DNA from: Zanthoxylum bungeanum
Lineage: Eukaryota; Streptophyta; Magnoliopsida; Sapindales; Rutaceae
Reading direction: 5' to 3'
DNA: 64,000 nt
Assembly: GCA_019454045.1 (NCBI GenBank)
Contig: SKCR01032775.1
Coordinates: forward strand, 558,001 to 622,000
Shown piece by piece: positions 1 to 10,734 of the stretch (positions are counted from its first letter, which is position 1; each line of letters opens with the position of its first letter). Below the pieces are notes generated by a model, which worked only from the letters and a program-made list of their open reading frames with translations, had not been told where the DNA came from and searched no databases. The position numbers were made by a program, and so were the translations under genes.

Positions 1-1204
1 ATATTTACCGAATAACAATAATATTGAATACTCTTTTCTATAATCTATACCGAATTTTCATTTTTTCAAACTCAAATAACAAATTCAAAAAAAAAAAAAA
101 AAGTTTTGAAATTTTAACTTTTTTTTTGTTATTTTAGTCTTTAGACCCCAAAACAAATTTGATGTTGAGTGATTACTAAATAAGTGTAATTAATATTATT
201 CTTTTCCAAATACACCTAGGTTTTTGGAAAACATAAATAAATCATCCGTAATGATATGTGTATTTCCTGAATATAAAATGAGTATAAAATGATAATTTTA
301 AATCAATCGAGAGAGAATGTGTAGATGAAAAATTACTTAATTAAATTAAAATTTTAATTTTAAAAATGGAAATTTCATTATAATTCTATAATTAAAGAAT
401 ATTTTTTTGGTACATATATCATTATTGATAAATAAATGCGCTTTCTTATTCTCCAGTCTAGTGCCTGGACAAGCGCTTTGAAATGAACTTTCTCTGATCT
501 CAATCTAACGTGGGCCTTTAATCTTTGTTCGTAAATCGATCATCTTATTATAAATCATCATTAATATAAGCTTAATCCGTGTTTTGGGAAACCAAATTAT
601 CCTGCATCCTCGCTTCTCTCTCACATGATACCCTACGTTTCCTCGAGACTGATCAGATCCTTATGATATTATACATTATCTTAATTAATTGACAGATTAT
701 GGATCAAAACATCATTAAATTGACAAATTAATCTCAATAATTATAAGGAGTCTATAATTCAATTAATTATTTAATACAATGATTGATGTAATACCATCAA
801 TTAATAAGTATGTGATATGTAAATCTTTTTTAGAAAAATATTACATATTTAATTGTATTAAATATAACTAGTATTTGTTTGATAGTTTTTTCAATATGAT
901 AACATTAGTAACAATATATTATTAAATTATTGAATGAGTGATATGGTATTACCGTTATTCTTTCCCAAAATTTAAAGTTAATATAATAATGATCCTATAA
1001 GCTATATGTGTTAAGTAACTTCATCCACCATATATATGGTGGGTAATTAAACTCGTGAGGTAATTCTGTAACTCTTAATGAATAGTAATAAATTTTGGAC
1101 TAATAATATATTTTCATGAAATAATATCGTGAATAATAATACGAGACAATATAAATACTCATTATCTAATGTAAGCTTTTATATATTGTTTTAATATCCA
1201 GCGG
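1..1204. other. AT-rich intergenic DNA, no gene seen
   Basis: I see no coding region here. It is AT-rich, with short poly-A/T runs (for example near 90-105) and no terminal-repeat structure I could close. A stretch near 770-860 resembles one near 8590-8650 (both contain an AATAC..ATCAGTTAATAA..ATGATATGT-like string), so some of it is probably old dispersed repeat. Confidence 0.6.
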
Positions 1205-1385
1205 ACGGAGCCCTTAATGAGTATGGTTTGGTGACAGAGAGTTTAGAACTTGATTATCAAATCATAAGTTCGAGTTCAGGTGATGGATTTCTTATAAGAA
1301 TTTGGGGTAGTCGATGGTTTTACATGCTCCGCTTAAGCGGGGTCGAATGATTTAGTGGCGGATGGAATTAAAAGACAAACATTTA
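1205..1385 (+). mobile_element. tRNA-derived SINE copy 1 (diverged)
   Basis: This is a diverged member of the 15-copy family whose best copy is at 36769-36947. It keeps the tRNA B-box-like AAGTTCGAGTTC, then TTTCTTATAAGAATTTGGGG, TGCTCCGCTTAAGCGGGG and the terminal TTTAGTGGCGG. The target duplication is not clear and the A-tail is eroded. Confidence 0.65.
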
Positions 1386-1475
1386 TAAAAATTCACCAAA
1401 GATGATAGGTTAATCTATTGGCAACCGAAATTTGTTACCACCAATCATATAAAGAGATTCATATAACCTCAAACA

Positions 1476-1851
1476 TGTTGTGAAATCACGATCACTCTAG
1501 GAAGTGTTTGAGGAAAAACCGAATTCGTATTATTACTACCAAGAATAATACTACAAGTTTACAAAACAAGAAACTCACAAAAACCTCACTTACACTCTCT
1601 ACACAATTGCTCACTTATTGGGATGATTTACAAACTCACTGGAAGGCTGAATTTATAGGACAAGGTTGGTTACTATTACTCCACCATTCACTCCTTGATT
1701 CATGGCTTTTCTTTGTTTGTTAGCCATACTTTCAATTTATCACCTAAAGTTAGCTTGGAGCTATCTTCATTAGTCTTCAAGGATGGCCTGCAGTAGGTAA
1801 CAATACTTTTCAATGGCAGCTGGACAACAAGAAGCTATTGACTTCTTTACA
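1476..1851 (-). repeat. 3' LTR of the copia element
   Basis: 376 bp, TG...CA. On the minus strand it starts TGTAAAGAAG and ends TTCACAACA. A TATA-like CTATAAATTC lies on the minus strand at 1651-1658. It differs from the other LTR at five positions: one G/T, two adjacent to the ATTCATG string, and two C/T changes. Confidence 0.95.
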
Positions 1852-1864
1852 ATTCTCCCCCTCC
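1852..1864 (-). other. Polypurine tract of the copia element
   Basis: On the minus strand this reads GGAGGGGGAGAAT, directly before the TG of the 3' LTR. It is the expected plus-strand primer site for reverse transcription. Confidence 0.9.
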
Positions 1865-1884
1865 AGCTGCGTCTGAAGCAATTA

Positions 1885-3384
1885 TCATCTGACAGCTATC
1901 CCGGCTATGTCTCTGCACAACTCTAGCTTGTCTCGAGTAACCACCTTTGTTAACATGTCGGCTGGATTCTCATCTGTATGGATCTTCACTAGTCTCAGCA
2001 GTTGTTGATCCATTACCTCGCGTATCCAGTGATAGCGAATATCAATGTGTTTCGTCCGGGAATGATACATTGAGTTTTTGCTCAAGTCCAGAGCACTCTG
2101 ACTGTCACAATGTATCTTATATTCTGTCTGCTTGATCCCTAACTCTTGGAGAAACCGCTTTAGCCACAACATTTCTTTTCCTGCCTCAGCTATGGCAATG
2201 TACTCAGCCTCTGTTGTGGATAATGCAATACACCTCTGCAATCTTGACTGCCATGACACAGTTCCCCCTGCAAAAGTGTAAATGAATCCTGATGTAGATT
2301 TCCTACCATCAAGATCTCCCGCCATATCTGAATCTGTATAGCCTTCCAAGATCGGATCAGCTCCCCCGTAACACAGACGAAACTTCGTTGTACCCTTGAG
2401 GTACCTGAGAATCCATTTGACTGCCTCCCAGTGTTGCTTTCCAGGGTTAGAGAGAAAACGGCTCACTACACCCACTGCATGTGCAATATCTGGCCTGGTA
2501 CATACCATTGCATACATTAGGCTTCCAACAGCTGAAGAATACGGTATTGCTGACATTTCCTCTATCTCTTTCTTGGATGAGGGGCACGAACTCTTGCTCA
2601 GTTTGAAATGGTGCGCTAGCGGAACGCTGACTGGTTTGGCTTTCTGTATATCGAACCTCCTGATTACCCGTTCAATATACCTCTCCTGTGAAAGCCACAA
2701 CTTCTTGTTCTGTCTGTCACGAACAATCTCCATTCCCAAAATCTGTTGAGCTGGTCCCAAGTCTTTCATGTCGAAAGCCTTGGAGAGTTCCTTCTTCAGC
2801 TGGCTGATCTTCGTTGCTTCTTGTCCAACAATCAACATGTCATCTACGTACAGTAGAAGAGCAACGAAATTTCCATCTGGAAACCTCTGAATGTATACAC
2901 ACTGATCTGCTGCAGTTCTTTTGTACCCTTGACCCACCATGAATGAGTCGAACTTCTTGTACCATTGCCTCGGTGCTTGCTTGAGCCCGTACAAGCTCTT
3001 TTTCAGCTTGCAAACAAGGTTTTCTTTACCTGAAACCTTGAATCCTTCTGGCTGCTCCATGTAGATTTCTTCATTCAGATCACCATGAAGAAATGCTGTT
3101 TTGACATCCATCTGTTCAAGCTCCAAGTTCAGTTTGGCTACCAATCCTAGGATAACTCGGATTGAAGCCATTTTTACCACTTGGTGAAAAAATCTCATCA
3201 AAGTCAATTCCTTTTTCTGTAGGAATCCTTTGACTACTAGCCGAGCTTTGTGTTTCACCACTTTCCCGCTGCCATCTTTCTTGAGCTTGAATACCCATTT
3301 GTTCTTCAGTGCCTTCATTCCATGTGGGAGCTTGACTATCTCATAAGTGTTGTTTTTCTGCAGAGATTCCATCTCATCCTGCAT
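1885..3384 (-). pseudogene. Copia pol, reverse transcriptase and RNase H part (frame-shifted from gag-integrase)
   Basis: 499 codons from the first ATG. This is the C-terminal half of the copia polyprotein: reverse transcriptase, which copies element RNA into DNA, then RNase H. The RT carries an early Asp in QMDVKTAFLHGDL (about residue 93) and the catalytic YVDD at 179-182. RNase H shows DSDMAGD (351), STTEAEY (about 389-395) and HCDSQS (Asp 427). It overlaps the upstream ORF in another frame. Reading back from the ATG, typical copia sequence continues in this frame to about 3520, so the true break lies there and this ATG is not a real start. Between about 3218 and 3180 some 12 codons are out of frame, with two compensating small indels restoring the frame. 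The stop falls 34 bp from the 3' LTR. Confidence 0.93.
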
Positions 3385-5900
3385 TGCGTGTAGCCATTTG
3401 TCTTTGTCCTTATGAGATACTGCTTCGTTGAAGGTTTCTGGCTCCCCCTCGTCAGTAAGCAGAATGTATTCTGATCCTGAGTATCTGGCTGATGGAATCC
3501 GGCCTCTCTCGGATCTTCGTACTGAGGTTCTGGCTGTCTGTTGTCATCTGGATCTGTGGATGACCCTGAAGCCTCTGATGGAGCAGGCTGTAGCTCCCCC
3601 TGCTCAATACCTCCATCCTCCTCCGGTTCTGCTTCTGGCATGTCTTGCACCCCATCATCATCTGTGGCTTCTGGTGTTGGTGCTGGGGTTATGTCTGGAT
3701 TTGCATCAGTATTGTTGGCACTGGTTTTAGAAGGCATCTTGGGCTTTTCAATGTCTTCTATTGTCTGGTCTTCAAGAAACACTACATCCCTGCTTCTGAT
3801 GACCTTCCTTTCTTTCGGGTCCCATAACCTGTATCCAAATTCTTCGTCTCCATAGCCTATGAAGATGCATGGAGTAGTCCTTGCATCGAGCTTCTGCCTG
3901 AGCTCCTTGGATACATGTGCAAATGCTAAACATCCGAATATTCTGAGGTGAGAATATGAGGGATTCTTACCAGACCACTCTTTCTCCGGAATCTCGAAGT
4001 TCAACGGTACAGATGGTGATCTGTTGATCAGGTAGCAGGCGGCACGAACAGCTTCTCCCCAGAATGGCTTTGGCAGCTTAGCCATACTGATCATACTTCT
4101 GACTTTCTCCATAATGGTGCGGTTCATCCTTTCAGCGACACCATTGTGTTGTGGGGTGCGTGGAACAGTCCTCTCATGTCGAATGCCGTGACTTCCGCAG
4201 TAGGCATCGAACTCCCTGGAAGTGTATTCGCCTCCATTGTCTGTACGAAGGCACTTCAGTTTCTTCCCTGTTTCACGCTCAACCATGGCATGGAACAGTT
4301 TGAAATAATCCAGGACCTGATCCTTTGATTTCAGAAAATACACCCATACTTTCCGAGAAGCATCATCAATAAAAGTCAGAAAATATTTGTTACCGCCTAG
4401 TGAGTTTACCTCCAAGGGACCACATACATCAGAGTACACCAGACTGAGTAACTCTGATTTCTTTGTAGATGAGAAATTAAAAGAGACTCTGTGTTGCTTA
4501 CCGAATAGGCAGTGGTTGCAAGGATCCAAATTAGCATTTTTGGAGACGGTGATTAGATCCTTCTTTGTCAAGGTAGACAACCCTCTTTCACTCATGTGAC
4601 CGAGTCTCTGGTGCCACAGATTCTGAGAAGCCTCCCGTTCAGCTACATTGAGGCTTTCTGCACAAATCTTCACATGAGTCTTGTACAAGGTTCCACAGAT
4701 GTGTCCTCGGGCGATGACCATGGCACCTTTTATCATCCTCCAAGTGCCGTTGCTGAAGTGGTTAGCATAGCCCTGTTTGTCAAGGGCTACTCCCGATAGT
4801 AAGTTGAGCCGAAGTTCTGGAACATGTCTGACCTCTTTCAGGGTTACTGTATACCCTGCATTTGTCCGCAACTGTACTTCACCAATTCCCGCTATCTGAG
4901 AAGAACTGGTATTCCCCATCTTCACTGCTCCAAAGTCTCCTGCTTTGTATGTTGTGAAGAAATCCCTGTGAGGAGTGACATGGTAGGATGCTGCAGTATC
5001 TACCACCCACTCGACATCCTGAGTTGCGGTGTGAAGGCATGCTTCTTCCTGGCCGGAGCATATAGCTACATCCACTGTAGTAACTACTAGTGTCTCCGCA
5101 TCATTCTTCTTTGGCTGGTTATTGCCTTGTCCATGCTCCCGTTGCAGTTTCCGGCAATTCTTCTTCAAGTGGCCTTCAATGCCACAGTGGAAGCACTTGT
5201 ATGTCTTTTTCCCGTCCTTGGACCTGCCTCTGCTTTTGCTTCTGCCTCTCCTCCCACCTTGATGTTTCTCATGTTGTCTTCCTCGCTGCTCCGTGATAAG
5301 GGCTTCTGTTTGATCTGAGCCCACATCTTTTCTCCTGGACTCTTCATTCGACAAGGCATCTTTTACCATAGGCATGGTAACTTTGCCTCCTGGAGCTGAG
5401 TTGCTGAGAGTAACCACCAAAGTCTCCCAGCTATCAGGAAGAGAACTGAGTAGCAAGAGGGCTTGAACTTCATCTGCAAGTTGCATATCTACTGCAGATA
5501 ACTGGTTCACCAGGCTTTGGAATTCGTTGGTGTGTTCTGCAACGGAAGTTCCACTCCGTAGCTTCAGGTTCACCAAACGCCTCATGATTAAGGCCTTATT
5601 CCGAGCTGTTTTGGCCTGGAACATGTCTTCCAATTTCCTCCACATTTCATAAGCATTTGTGTCCTGTGCTACGTGGTGGAAGACACTGTGACCGATCCAC
5701 TGCCTAATCTGACCCAAAGTTCTGTTGTTGAGTTTATTCCAGTCACACTCATTAACAGACTCTGGTTTCACTCTCTTCAACTCGATGACATCAAACAGAT
5801 CTTTACAATGTAAAAAATCTATCATCCTAGGTCTCCAGAGGGAGTAATTAGTGGCAGCCAGTTTAATCATTGCACCAGAATGAGAATCCTCCATCTCCAT
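3336..5900 (-). CDS. Copia gag-protease-integrase polyprotein part
   Basis: 854 codons. The N-terminus is a copia Gag (UBN2-like, LWRPRM at 21-26) that packages element RNA. A CX2CX4HX4C zinc knuckle follows at C236/C239/H244/C249. The aspartic protease has DTA at 301-303, in place of the usual DSG/DTG. The integrase has an HHCC zinc site (H430, H435, C461, C464) and catalytic D491, D554, E590 with the normal 35-residue D-to-E spacing. After an acidic Pro/Glu-rich linker (about 720-795) the frame runs into unrelated sequence: the last 50 or so codons are out of frame with the RT half, so a small deletion near 3500-3530 splits the polyprotein. The ATG is about 710 bp inside the 5' LTR, leaving a long leader. 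Confidence 0.93.
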   Translation of the reverse strand: MEMEDSHSGAMIKLAATNYSLWRPRMIDFLHCKDLFDVIELKRVKPESVNECDWNKLNNRTLGQIRQWIGHSVFHHVAQDTNAYEMWRKLEDMFQAKTARNKALIMRRLVNLKLRSGTSVAEHTNEFQSLVNQLSAVDMQLADEVQALLLLSSLPDSWETLVVTLSNSAPGGKVTMPMVKDALSNEESRRKDVGSDQTEALITEQRGRQHEKHQGGRRGRSKSRGRSKDGKKTYKCFHCGIEGHLKKNCRKLQREHGQGNNQPKKNDAETLVVTTVDVAICSGQEEACLHTATQDVEWVVDTAASYHVTPHRDFFTTYKAGDFGAVKMGNTSSSQIAGIGEVQLRTNAGYTVTLKEVRHVPELRLNLLSGVALDKQGYANHFSNGTWRMIKGAMVIARGHICGTLYKTHVKICAESLNVAEREASQNLWHQRLGHMSERGLSTLTKKDLITVSKNANLDPCNHCLFGKQHRVSFNFSSTKKSELLSLVYSDVCGPLEVNSLGGNKYFLTFIDDASRKVWVYFLKSKDQVLDYFKLFHAMVERETGKKLKCLRTDNGGEYTSREFDAYCGSHGIRHERTVPRTPQHNGVAERMNRTIMEKVRSMISMAKLPKPFWGEAVRAACYLINRSPSVPLNFEIPEKEWSGKNPSYSHLRIFGCLAFAHVSKELRQKLDARTTPCIFIGYGDEEFGYRLWDPKERKVIRSRDVVFLEDQTIEDIEKPKMPSKTSANNTDANPDITPAPTPEATDDDGVQDMPEAEPEEDGGIEQGELQPAPSEASGSSTDPDDNRQPEPQYEDPREAGFHQPDTQDQNTFCLLTRGSQKPSTKQYLIRTKTNGYTQCRMRWNLCRKTTLMR

Positions 5901-6598
5901 TTTAAGTTTTAAAGTTTAAAATGAGAATACACTAAAATCGGGTCTGAATTTCACAAATCGGAGGTCACCGTTGCGTCCGGAACGGTCGAAAATGGTGGAA
6001 TAGACACTTCGTTGGTCTAAATCCGACACAGGGACTGATTTGCAAATTCCTAAAAGTTCTGGGGCAAAACTGTAAATTTCAAAACTTCAGGGGGCTAAAT
6101 GAAATTTACCAGGCTGCTGACGTGGCAGTGCTGACGTGGCAGGTGGGACCCGCTTTGCTGACGTGGCGGATGACGTGGCAGCTGACGCGGCAAGTTGACG
6201 TGGCGTGCTGACGTGGCAGAGTGGGACCCGTATGCTGACGTGGCTGACACGTGTCGCTGACGTGGCGGATGACGTGTCTGCTGACTGGGCGCTGACGAGG
6301 CGCTGACTGGGCGTGACGTGGTGATGACGTGGCGGCTGACGCGGATCGTCTTCAACCTTCAGCAGCGCGTGCGGCGCGTGGAACGCGTGAGGGCGCGTGG
6401 AACACTCTCTGGAAGGCGCGTGTGGCGTGTGTGGCCTGCTGGGACGTCGGTTCGGTCGCCGGAAAATACCACCGTGCTCGTCTCGACGTGAACTAGCTGA
6501 TGGTACCCTCAAAATGAATTTTTGACAACTTTTCCGGAACTCGAATTTTCCGAACCAAACTCCGTTCTTCGGTTTTTCGATCCCAATGAAGAACCAAA
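5901..6598 (-). promoter_or_regulatory. Copia leader with a dense TGACGTGGC array
   Basis: This is the untranslated leader between primer site and gag. At 6118-6333 it holds nine exact copies of TGACGTGGC (starts 6118, 6132, 6159, 6171, 6196, 6209, 6236, 6258, 6325) plus near variants at 6183, 6270 and 6314. The segment is far more GC-rich than its surroundings. TGACGTGG combines the C-box and G-box ACGT cores recognised by plant bZIP factors (established for the motif; binding here is inference). A 181-codon open frame crosses this stretch but is low-complexity and is probably not a protein. Confidence 0.7.
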
Positions 6599-6610
6599 GC
6601 TCTGATACCA
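6599..6610 (-). other. Primer-binding site of the copia element (initiator tRNA-Met)
   Basis: On the minus strand TGGTATCAGAGC lies two bases inside the 5' LTR end. It complements the 3' end of plant initiator tRNA-Met and is the standard plant copia primer site. Confidence 0.95.
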
Positions 6611-6612
6611 CT

Positions 6613-6988
6613 TGTTGTGAAATCACGATCACTCTAGGAAGTGTTTGAGGAAAAACCGAATTCGTATTATTACTACCAAGAATAATACTACAAGTTTACA
6701 AAACAAGAAACTCACAAAAACCTCACTTACACTCTCTACACAATTGCTCACTTATTGGGATGATTTACAAACTCACTGGAATGCTGAATTTATAGGACAA
6801 GGTTGGTTACTATTACTCCACCATTCACTCCTTGATTCATGATTTTTCTTTGTTTGTTAGTCATACTTTCAACTTATCACCTAAAGTTAGCTTGGAGCTA
6901 TCTTCATTAGTCTTCAAGGATGGCCTGCAGTAGGTAACAATACTTTTCAATGGCAGCTGGACAACAAGAAGCTATTGACTTCTTTACA
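6613..6988 (-). repeat. 5' LTR of the copia element
   Basis: 376 bp, the partner of 1476-1851. The TATA-like site on the minus strand is at 6787-6794. It would drive transcription leftward through gag-pol. Confidence 0.95.
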
Positions 6989-6993
6989 AAACA

Positions 6994-7398
6994 TACGGTA
7001 GCATTTTAAAAGGTTTTACCGGTAGAACTAAACAATGCTCCCAATTTCCACTAACTATAAGCCATTAATTAACAGTTGCAGTGCTCTTTTAAAATGTAAA
7101 ATCTTTATTAAATGCTATAAATTTAATGCAATGGATATGCAAATACAGATCTAAGGTTTAAGGGTTAGCCATGCATTCTCAAAAAAGATAAATCATGTGA
7201 TGATGAAAAAGATTTGGAGAATCAAAACAAGTATTAGAATGAGATGATTCATTTACAATCTAACTGTAAATTAGTTGGGACTGGCCCATTTTCAGGCACT
7301 CTTCAGGATTCAAAAATGGGAAATCTTCTGATAGAGAGATTAAGAACCCTAAAAGGCTAAAATAGCTTTTTGTGGACCTAATAATAATAATAATAATA
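6994..7398. other. AT-rich intergenic DNA
   Basis: No gene seen. A short (AAT)n run is at about 7381-7399. Confidence 0.55.
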
Positions 7399-7565
7399 AG
7401 GAAATACTAACGAGTGTCATAAGAGTACTCATTAAGAATCAATTTTAAGAAAATTTTCATGAAAAGAAAAAATAATTTATATTTTGATAATTTTTTACAT
7501 TTGTCATAAAAATGATGTAAATTTTTTTCAAAAATAAATCTTTTACAAGTGCCCTGAAGACATTA
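7399..7565 (+). mobile_element. Degenerate Mutator-like MITE relative
   Basis: It starts AGGAAATACTAACGAGTGTC, matching the left terminus of the MITE at 11201 (GGGAAATGCTAATGAGTGCC). It shares the inner AATCAATTTT..AAAA layout and the inner right end (ATAAATCTTTTACAAGTGCC), but the right terminal repeat appears lost and no target duplication is visible. Confidence 0.45.
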
Positions 7566-8776
7566 AATGATTTGAATCTTTCTATAAAGGTTAAGTAAAC
7601 CTATCACAACTAAAACAGAGGCCTAAACACAGCTGTGAAACAGGTCAAAAATCTCACTAAATTATTATTATTATTTGTTTGTTTTGCATTAAATTATGGT
7701 AAAAACAATTAATACTCATTGGACTGTACAACTGTCATATACTGACCACACTAATTACATGGCATTTGGTATTTTGCCTTTTTGTGCATGCTAAACACTA
7801 ACGTAAATTAGGACGCTAATTATTTTATTAAAGAAAACAAAAAAGATACCTTCGAATATTAAAACTTAAACCTTTCTAATTACCCACGATCCAACCCCCA
7901 CATTTCACGTTTAAAGCACGTGACACCTAACTTAATTAATAAAGGGTCAAATTTCTTATATTTCTTCTATCTCTAGGTTCTCTGCTAAAATATTGCTCTG
8001 ATGATCAAAATTATAAACTTATTCATTCATGAATTTAAATGAGTTTTTTTTTTCTTTTTTCTTTTTTCAAAATTCAAAATAATTATGATTAATTCAGATG
8101 TAATGAAATAAACTTAGCAAATGATTCGAGGCTATGTCCGTTATCCGTAATTATTGTCAAAAATATATTTATATTTATATTTAAATGATTAATTGAGAAA
8201 TGAACAGTGGCGAGTGACAATAATCCAATTATCCAAGGGATGAAGAGTATACGTAGAAAATACCTAAAGCTCGTACATAACAATAATTGATCGCCTCTAA
8301 AAAAATAATAATTGAACGAGTAAAAAGGTATTATCTCTATTATGGGTATGTACAAGCATACAACAAATACTAAGTGCATAATAGCGATTTGAATCCAATA
8401 ATGAGTGATGACCTTAATCTTGTAATGATTTTTTTATTTTATAAATTATATTAATATTTATTAGATAATAATTTTAATATAATTAAATATTGATCGTATA
8501 TTATTATTAAAGCATATATGCATTCGGAATATGAAAACTTAACCCACATTATATCCAAATTCATAATATATATAGATTGGAGAGAAATTTATATGTGATA
8601 GATTCAATACACTCAGTTAATAAATACATGATATGTGTTAATCAATAATTTTCTTTCTCCATTATTACCAAAAATAAATCATGTCATGTGTATTTTTGTC
8701 ACACACAACTTTCTCTATAGATAGATAATACCCAAAAAAATTATTAGAAGAGCTTAAGATTAAATGCAAACGCGTG
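7566..8776. other. Intergenic DNA upstream of BKI1
   Basis: AT-rich with no gene. A perfect G-box CACGTG lies at 7917-7922, over 1 kb from the BKI1 start, so its relevance is uncertain. Confidence 0.5.
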
Positions 8777-8783
8777 TATAAAA
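8777..8783 (+). promoter_or_regulatory. Candidate TATA box of BKI1
   Basis: TATAAAA lies about 214 bp before the BKI1 ATG. It sits between the inverted pair CGCGT and ACGCG. Spacing suits a 5' UTR of roughly 180 bases. No transcript evidence is available. Confidence 0.4.
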
Positions 8784-8996
8784 CGCGCCACGGAATCGCG
8801 TGAGGTCAAGCAAAAGTGCCTATTCAAATATCACAACTGATCACACAACAAGAAGCCATTATAAAGAAGCACCCATCAAAATGACTCTCACAATTTTGCT
8901 CTGAAGCCACGTAGATTCTCTTGCATAACACACATGTCCAAAAAACATTATAGTTGAATTTGGTGATAACAATTATTATGTAGCAACAAAGAAGAT

Positions 8997-9941
8997 ATGG
9001 GGAGGAGAAGGGAGAAAGATTCAACAAGATCTCAAACCCTACCACCATCACCGTCTCACTCATCTTCTTCCTCCGACTTCGAATTCACCATCTCCATTTC
9101 TCCTCGCAACAAATCCTCAACCACTCTTTGTCCCGCCGACGAGCTCTTCTACAAAGGCCAGCTCTTGCCACTCCACCTCTCCCCAAGAATCTCCATGGTC
9201 CGTACACTCTTGTTAGCTTCATCTAGCACTTCATCCTCCTCGTGTGACACCACCACCACCGCCTCACGTGACTCCACCGGCAGCAACGACTCCTCCAACT
9301 CCTCCTTCAATAGCGACCTTGTTCTGCTCGCTGAATGTGACTCCTCTAGGCCAAGTTCCGTCACCGAAGACGACGAGTTTAATAGGAGACTCAACGTTAA
9401 CGGGAACGGGAATGGATCTCATGGGTGTCAACAAATCAAGAAAGCGAAGTATTTTTCTTTTACGAGATTGTTTAAAAAAGATCACAAAAGTCAAGATGAT
9501 AATAGTAATAATTCTTCGATGAAGAAAATGAGTGCTACGGCTAAAGAGGTGATAAGAAAGTACGTGAAGAAAGTGAAGCCTTTGTATGAAAAATTATATC
9601 AAAAGCAACAGCAGAAAATGGGAGGAGGAGTGAGATCTGTGAGAGATCATATAGAGGAATCTGCTAAAAATACAAGGAAAGAACATTCTGGTGGATTTTC
9701 TCACTCTTTCTCGGGAAACTTAAGGTACCCAAGAAGGAAAAGTTGCGTTTCCAGCTGCCCTTCGTCGATGCGGTCATCGCCAAGTCACTCAGGGATTCTT
9801 TCTCGAGGTGGATTTTCCGGCGGAGGCGGAGGAAGAGTTGGCTACACTGACGCGTCGTCAATGGAGGAGCTGCAGGGTGCGATTCAAGGTGCAATTGCCC
9901 ATTGCAAGAACTCAATGAACAAAGAGATTGGTGGTCAGTAA
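8997..9941 (+). CDS. BKI1: BRI1 kinase inhibitor 1 (BKI1) orthologue
   Basis: 314 residues in one exon; Arabidopsis BKI1 is similar in size. BKI1 sits at the plasma membrane and binds the kinase domain of the brassinosteroid receptor BRI1, blocking co-receptor BAK1. On hormone binding BRI1 phosphorylates a tyrosine, BKI1 leaves the membrane and binds 14-3-3 proteins (established for Arabidopsis). Visible here: a Ser-rich N-terminus; the family motif ADELFYKGQLLPL at 47-59; a basic membrane-targeting stretch KKVKPLYEKL at 191-200, whose Tyr197 matches the regulatory tyrosine; a Ser-rich SCPSSMRSSPSHSG patch at 253-266, where 14-3-3 phosphosites lie in Arabidopsis; and the C-terminal BRI1-interacting motif SSMEELQGAIQGAIAHCKNS at 287-306. 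No transmembrane segment. The start is the first ATG in frame and gives the usual MGRRRE-like basic N-terminus. Nothing looks broken. Confidence 0.94.
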   Translation: MGRRREKDSTRSQTLPPSPSHSSSSSDFEFTISISPRNKSSTTLCPADELFYKGQLLPLHLSPRISMVRTLLLASSSTSSSSCDTTTTASRDSTGSNDSSNSSFNSDLVLLAECDSSRPSSVTEDDEFNRRLNVNGNGNGSHGCQQIKKAKYFSFTRLFKKDHKSQDDNSNNSSMKKMSATAKEVIRKYVKKVKPLYEKLYQKQQQKMGGGVRSVRDHIEESAKNTRKEHSGGFSHSFSGNLRYPRRKSCVSSCPSSMRSSPSHSGILSRGGFSGGGGGRVGYTDASSMEELQGAIQGAIAHCKNSMNKEIGGQ

Positions 9942-10734
9942 TGAAATTTGATAGTACTGATCAGTAATTTTTAATTTGATTTTGTGATATTATATTATAT
10001 AATATGATATTTGTTCTAATTAATTCTCTTATCAATATCATGTTAATTAATCTGTATTGCATTCCTAATCCTATGTCTTTATCATTGTGGACTGCCACGG
10101 CGTCGTCTGCATGTGAGGTTATTGTGTAACATGACTCGTTTTGTTCTGTTAGTCTTGGAATTTGTAATAATAGCTTTTAGGTTTCCGTTCCGTTTCATAA
10201 CAACTCTGCAATCTTTTCTTTTCTTTTAGGTTTCCGTTTACCTTTCGGCTCCGTTTTTGTCCATTTCTGTTTCCGTTCCGTGTGTGTTTTTTTTTTTTTT
10301 TTTTTTTTTTTTGTCTTTTATATATCTTTGGTATTTTGTCACGTTATCTGAGAATGCTATGCTGATTGCTGATGAATTTGCACATATTGTGTTTTATGTT
10401 TTGAGATGGAATATGACTTGTAAATTTATTAATTAATATTATTATAATTTTTCTGGAAATTAAAACATGTGTTTGGTTCTTGGAACCATCAATATGCGAA
10501 AGACTTGATGAAGTTTAATTCAAGGATACGAATTTATTATGATCGAGATAATGAGACGGTGGTATTTATTAGCGTCCATTATGAAGTTTCTCTATAGTAA
10601 ATTTCAATTGTAACGCTCTTCATCATTGTACTAACGGGAACATTAATTTAATAGCATAAAATTTTATTTCATGAAAATTTATATATATTCTTCATATTAA
10701 AGAGATAATAAATTAATAAATTAAATTTTTCATT
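9942..10734 (+). other. BKI1 3' flank
   Basis: No ORF of note. It probably holds the BKI1 3' UTR in the first 200-300 bases. A 26-base poly-T run is at about 10287-10312, preceded by several copies of TTTCCGTT(C/T)C. Confidence 0.5.

Larger units (their letters stand above)
1471..6993 (-). mobile_element. Complete Ty1/copia retrotransposon with 5-bp target duplication AAACA
   Basis: The element spans 1476-6988 on the minus strand. It has two 376-bp LTRs starting TG and ending CA, and is flanked by AAACA at 1471-1475 and 6989-6993. Beside the 5' LTR (right end) is a primer site TGGTATCAGAGC, the usual plant copia match to initiator tRNA-Met. Beside the 3' LTR (left end) is a polypurine tract. 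The order inside is gag, protease, integrase, reverse transcriptase, RNase H, which defines Ty1/copia. The LTRs differ at only five positions by eye (about 1.3%), so insertion was recent on a plant time scale. One net frame change near 3500-3530, and a short out-of-frame excursion near 3180-3218, indicate this copy is no longer autonomous. Confidence 0.96.

Noticed and set aside
3116..3298. Separate 60-codon ORF within copia pol
   Set aside because: It is the alternative frame of the RT start, exposed by the small out-of-frame excursion; not a gene.
6087..6632. 181-codon minus-strand ORF in the copia leader
   Set aside because: Low-complexity His/Pro/Arg/Ser sequence created by the TGACGTGGC array and ending inside the LTR; not conserved copia protein.
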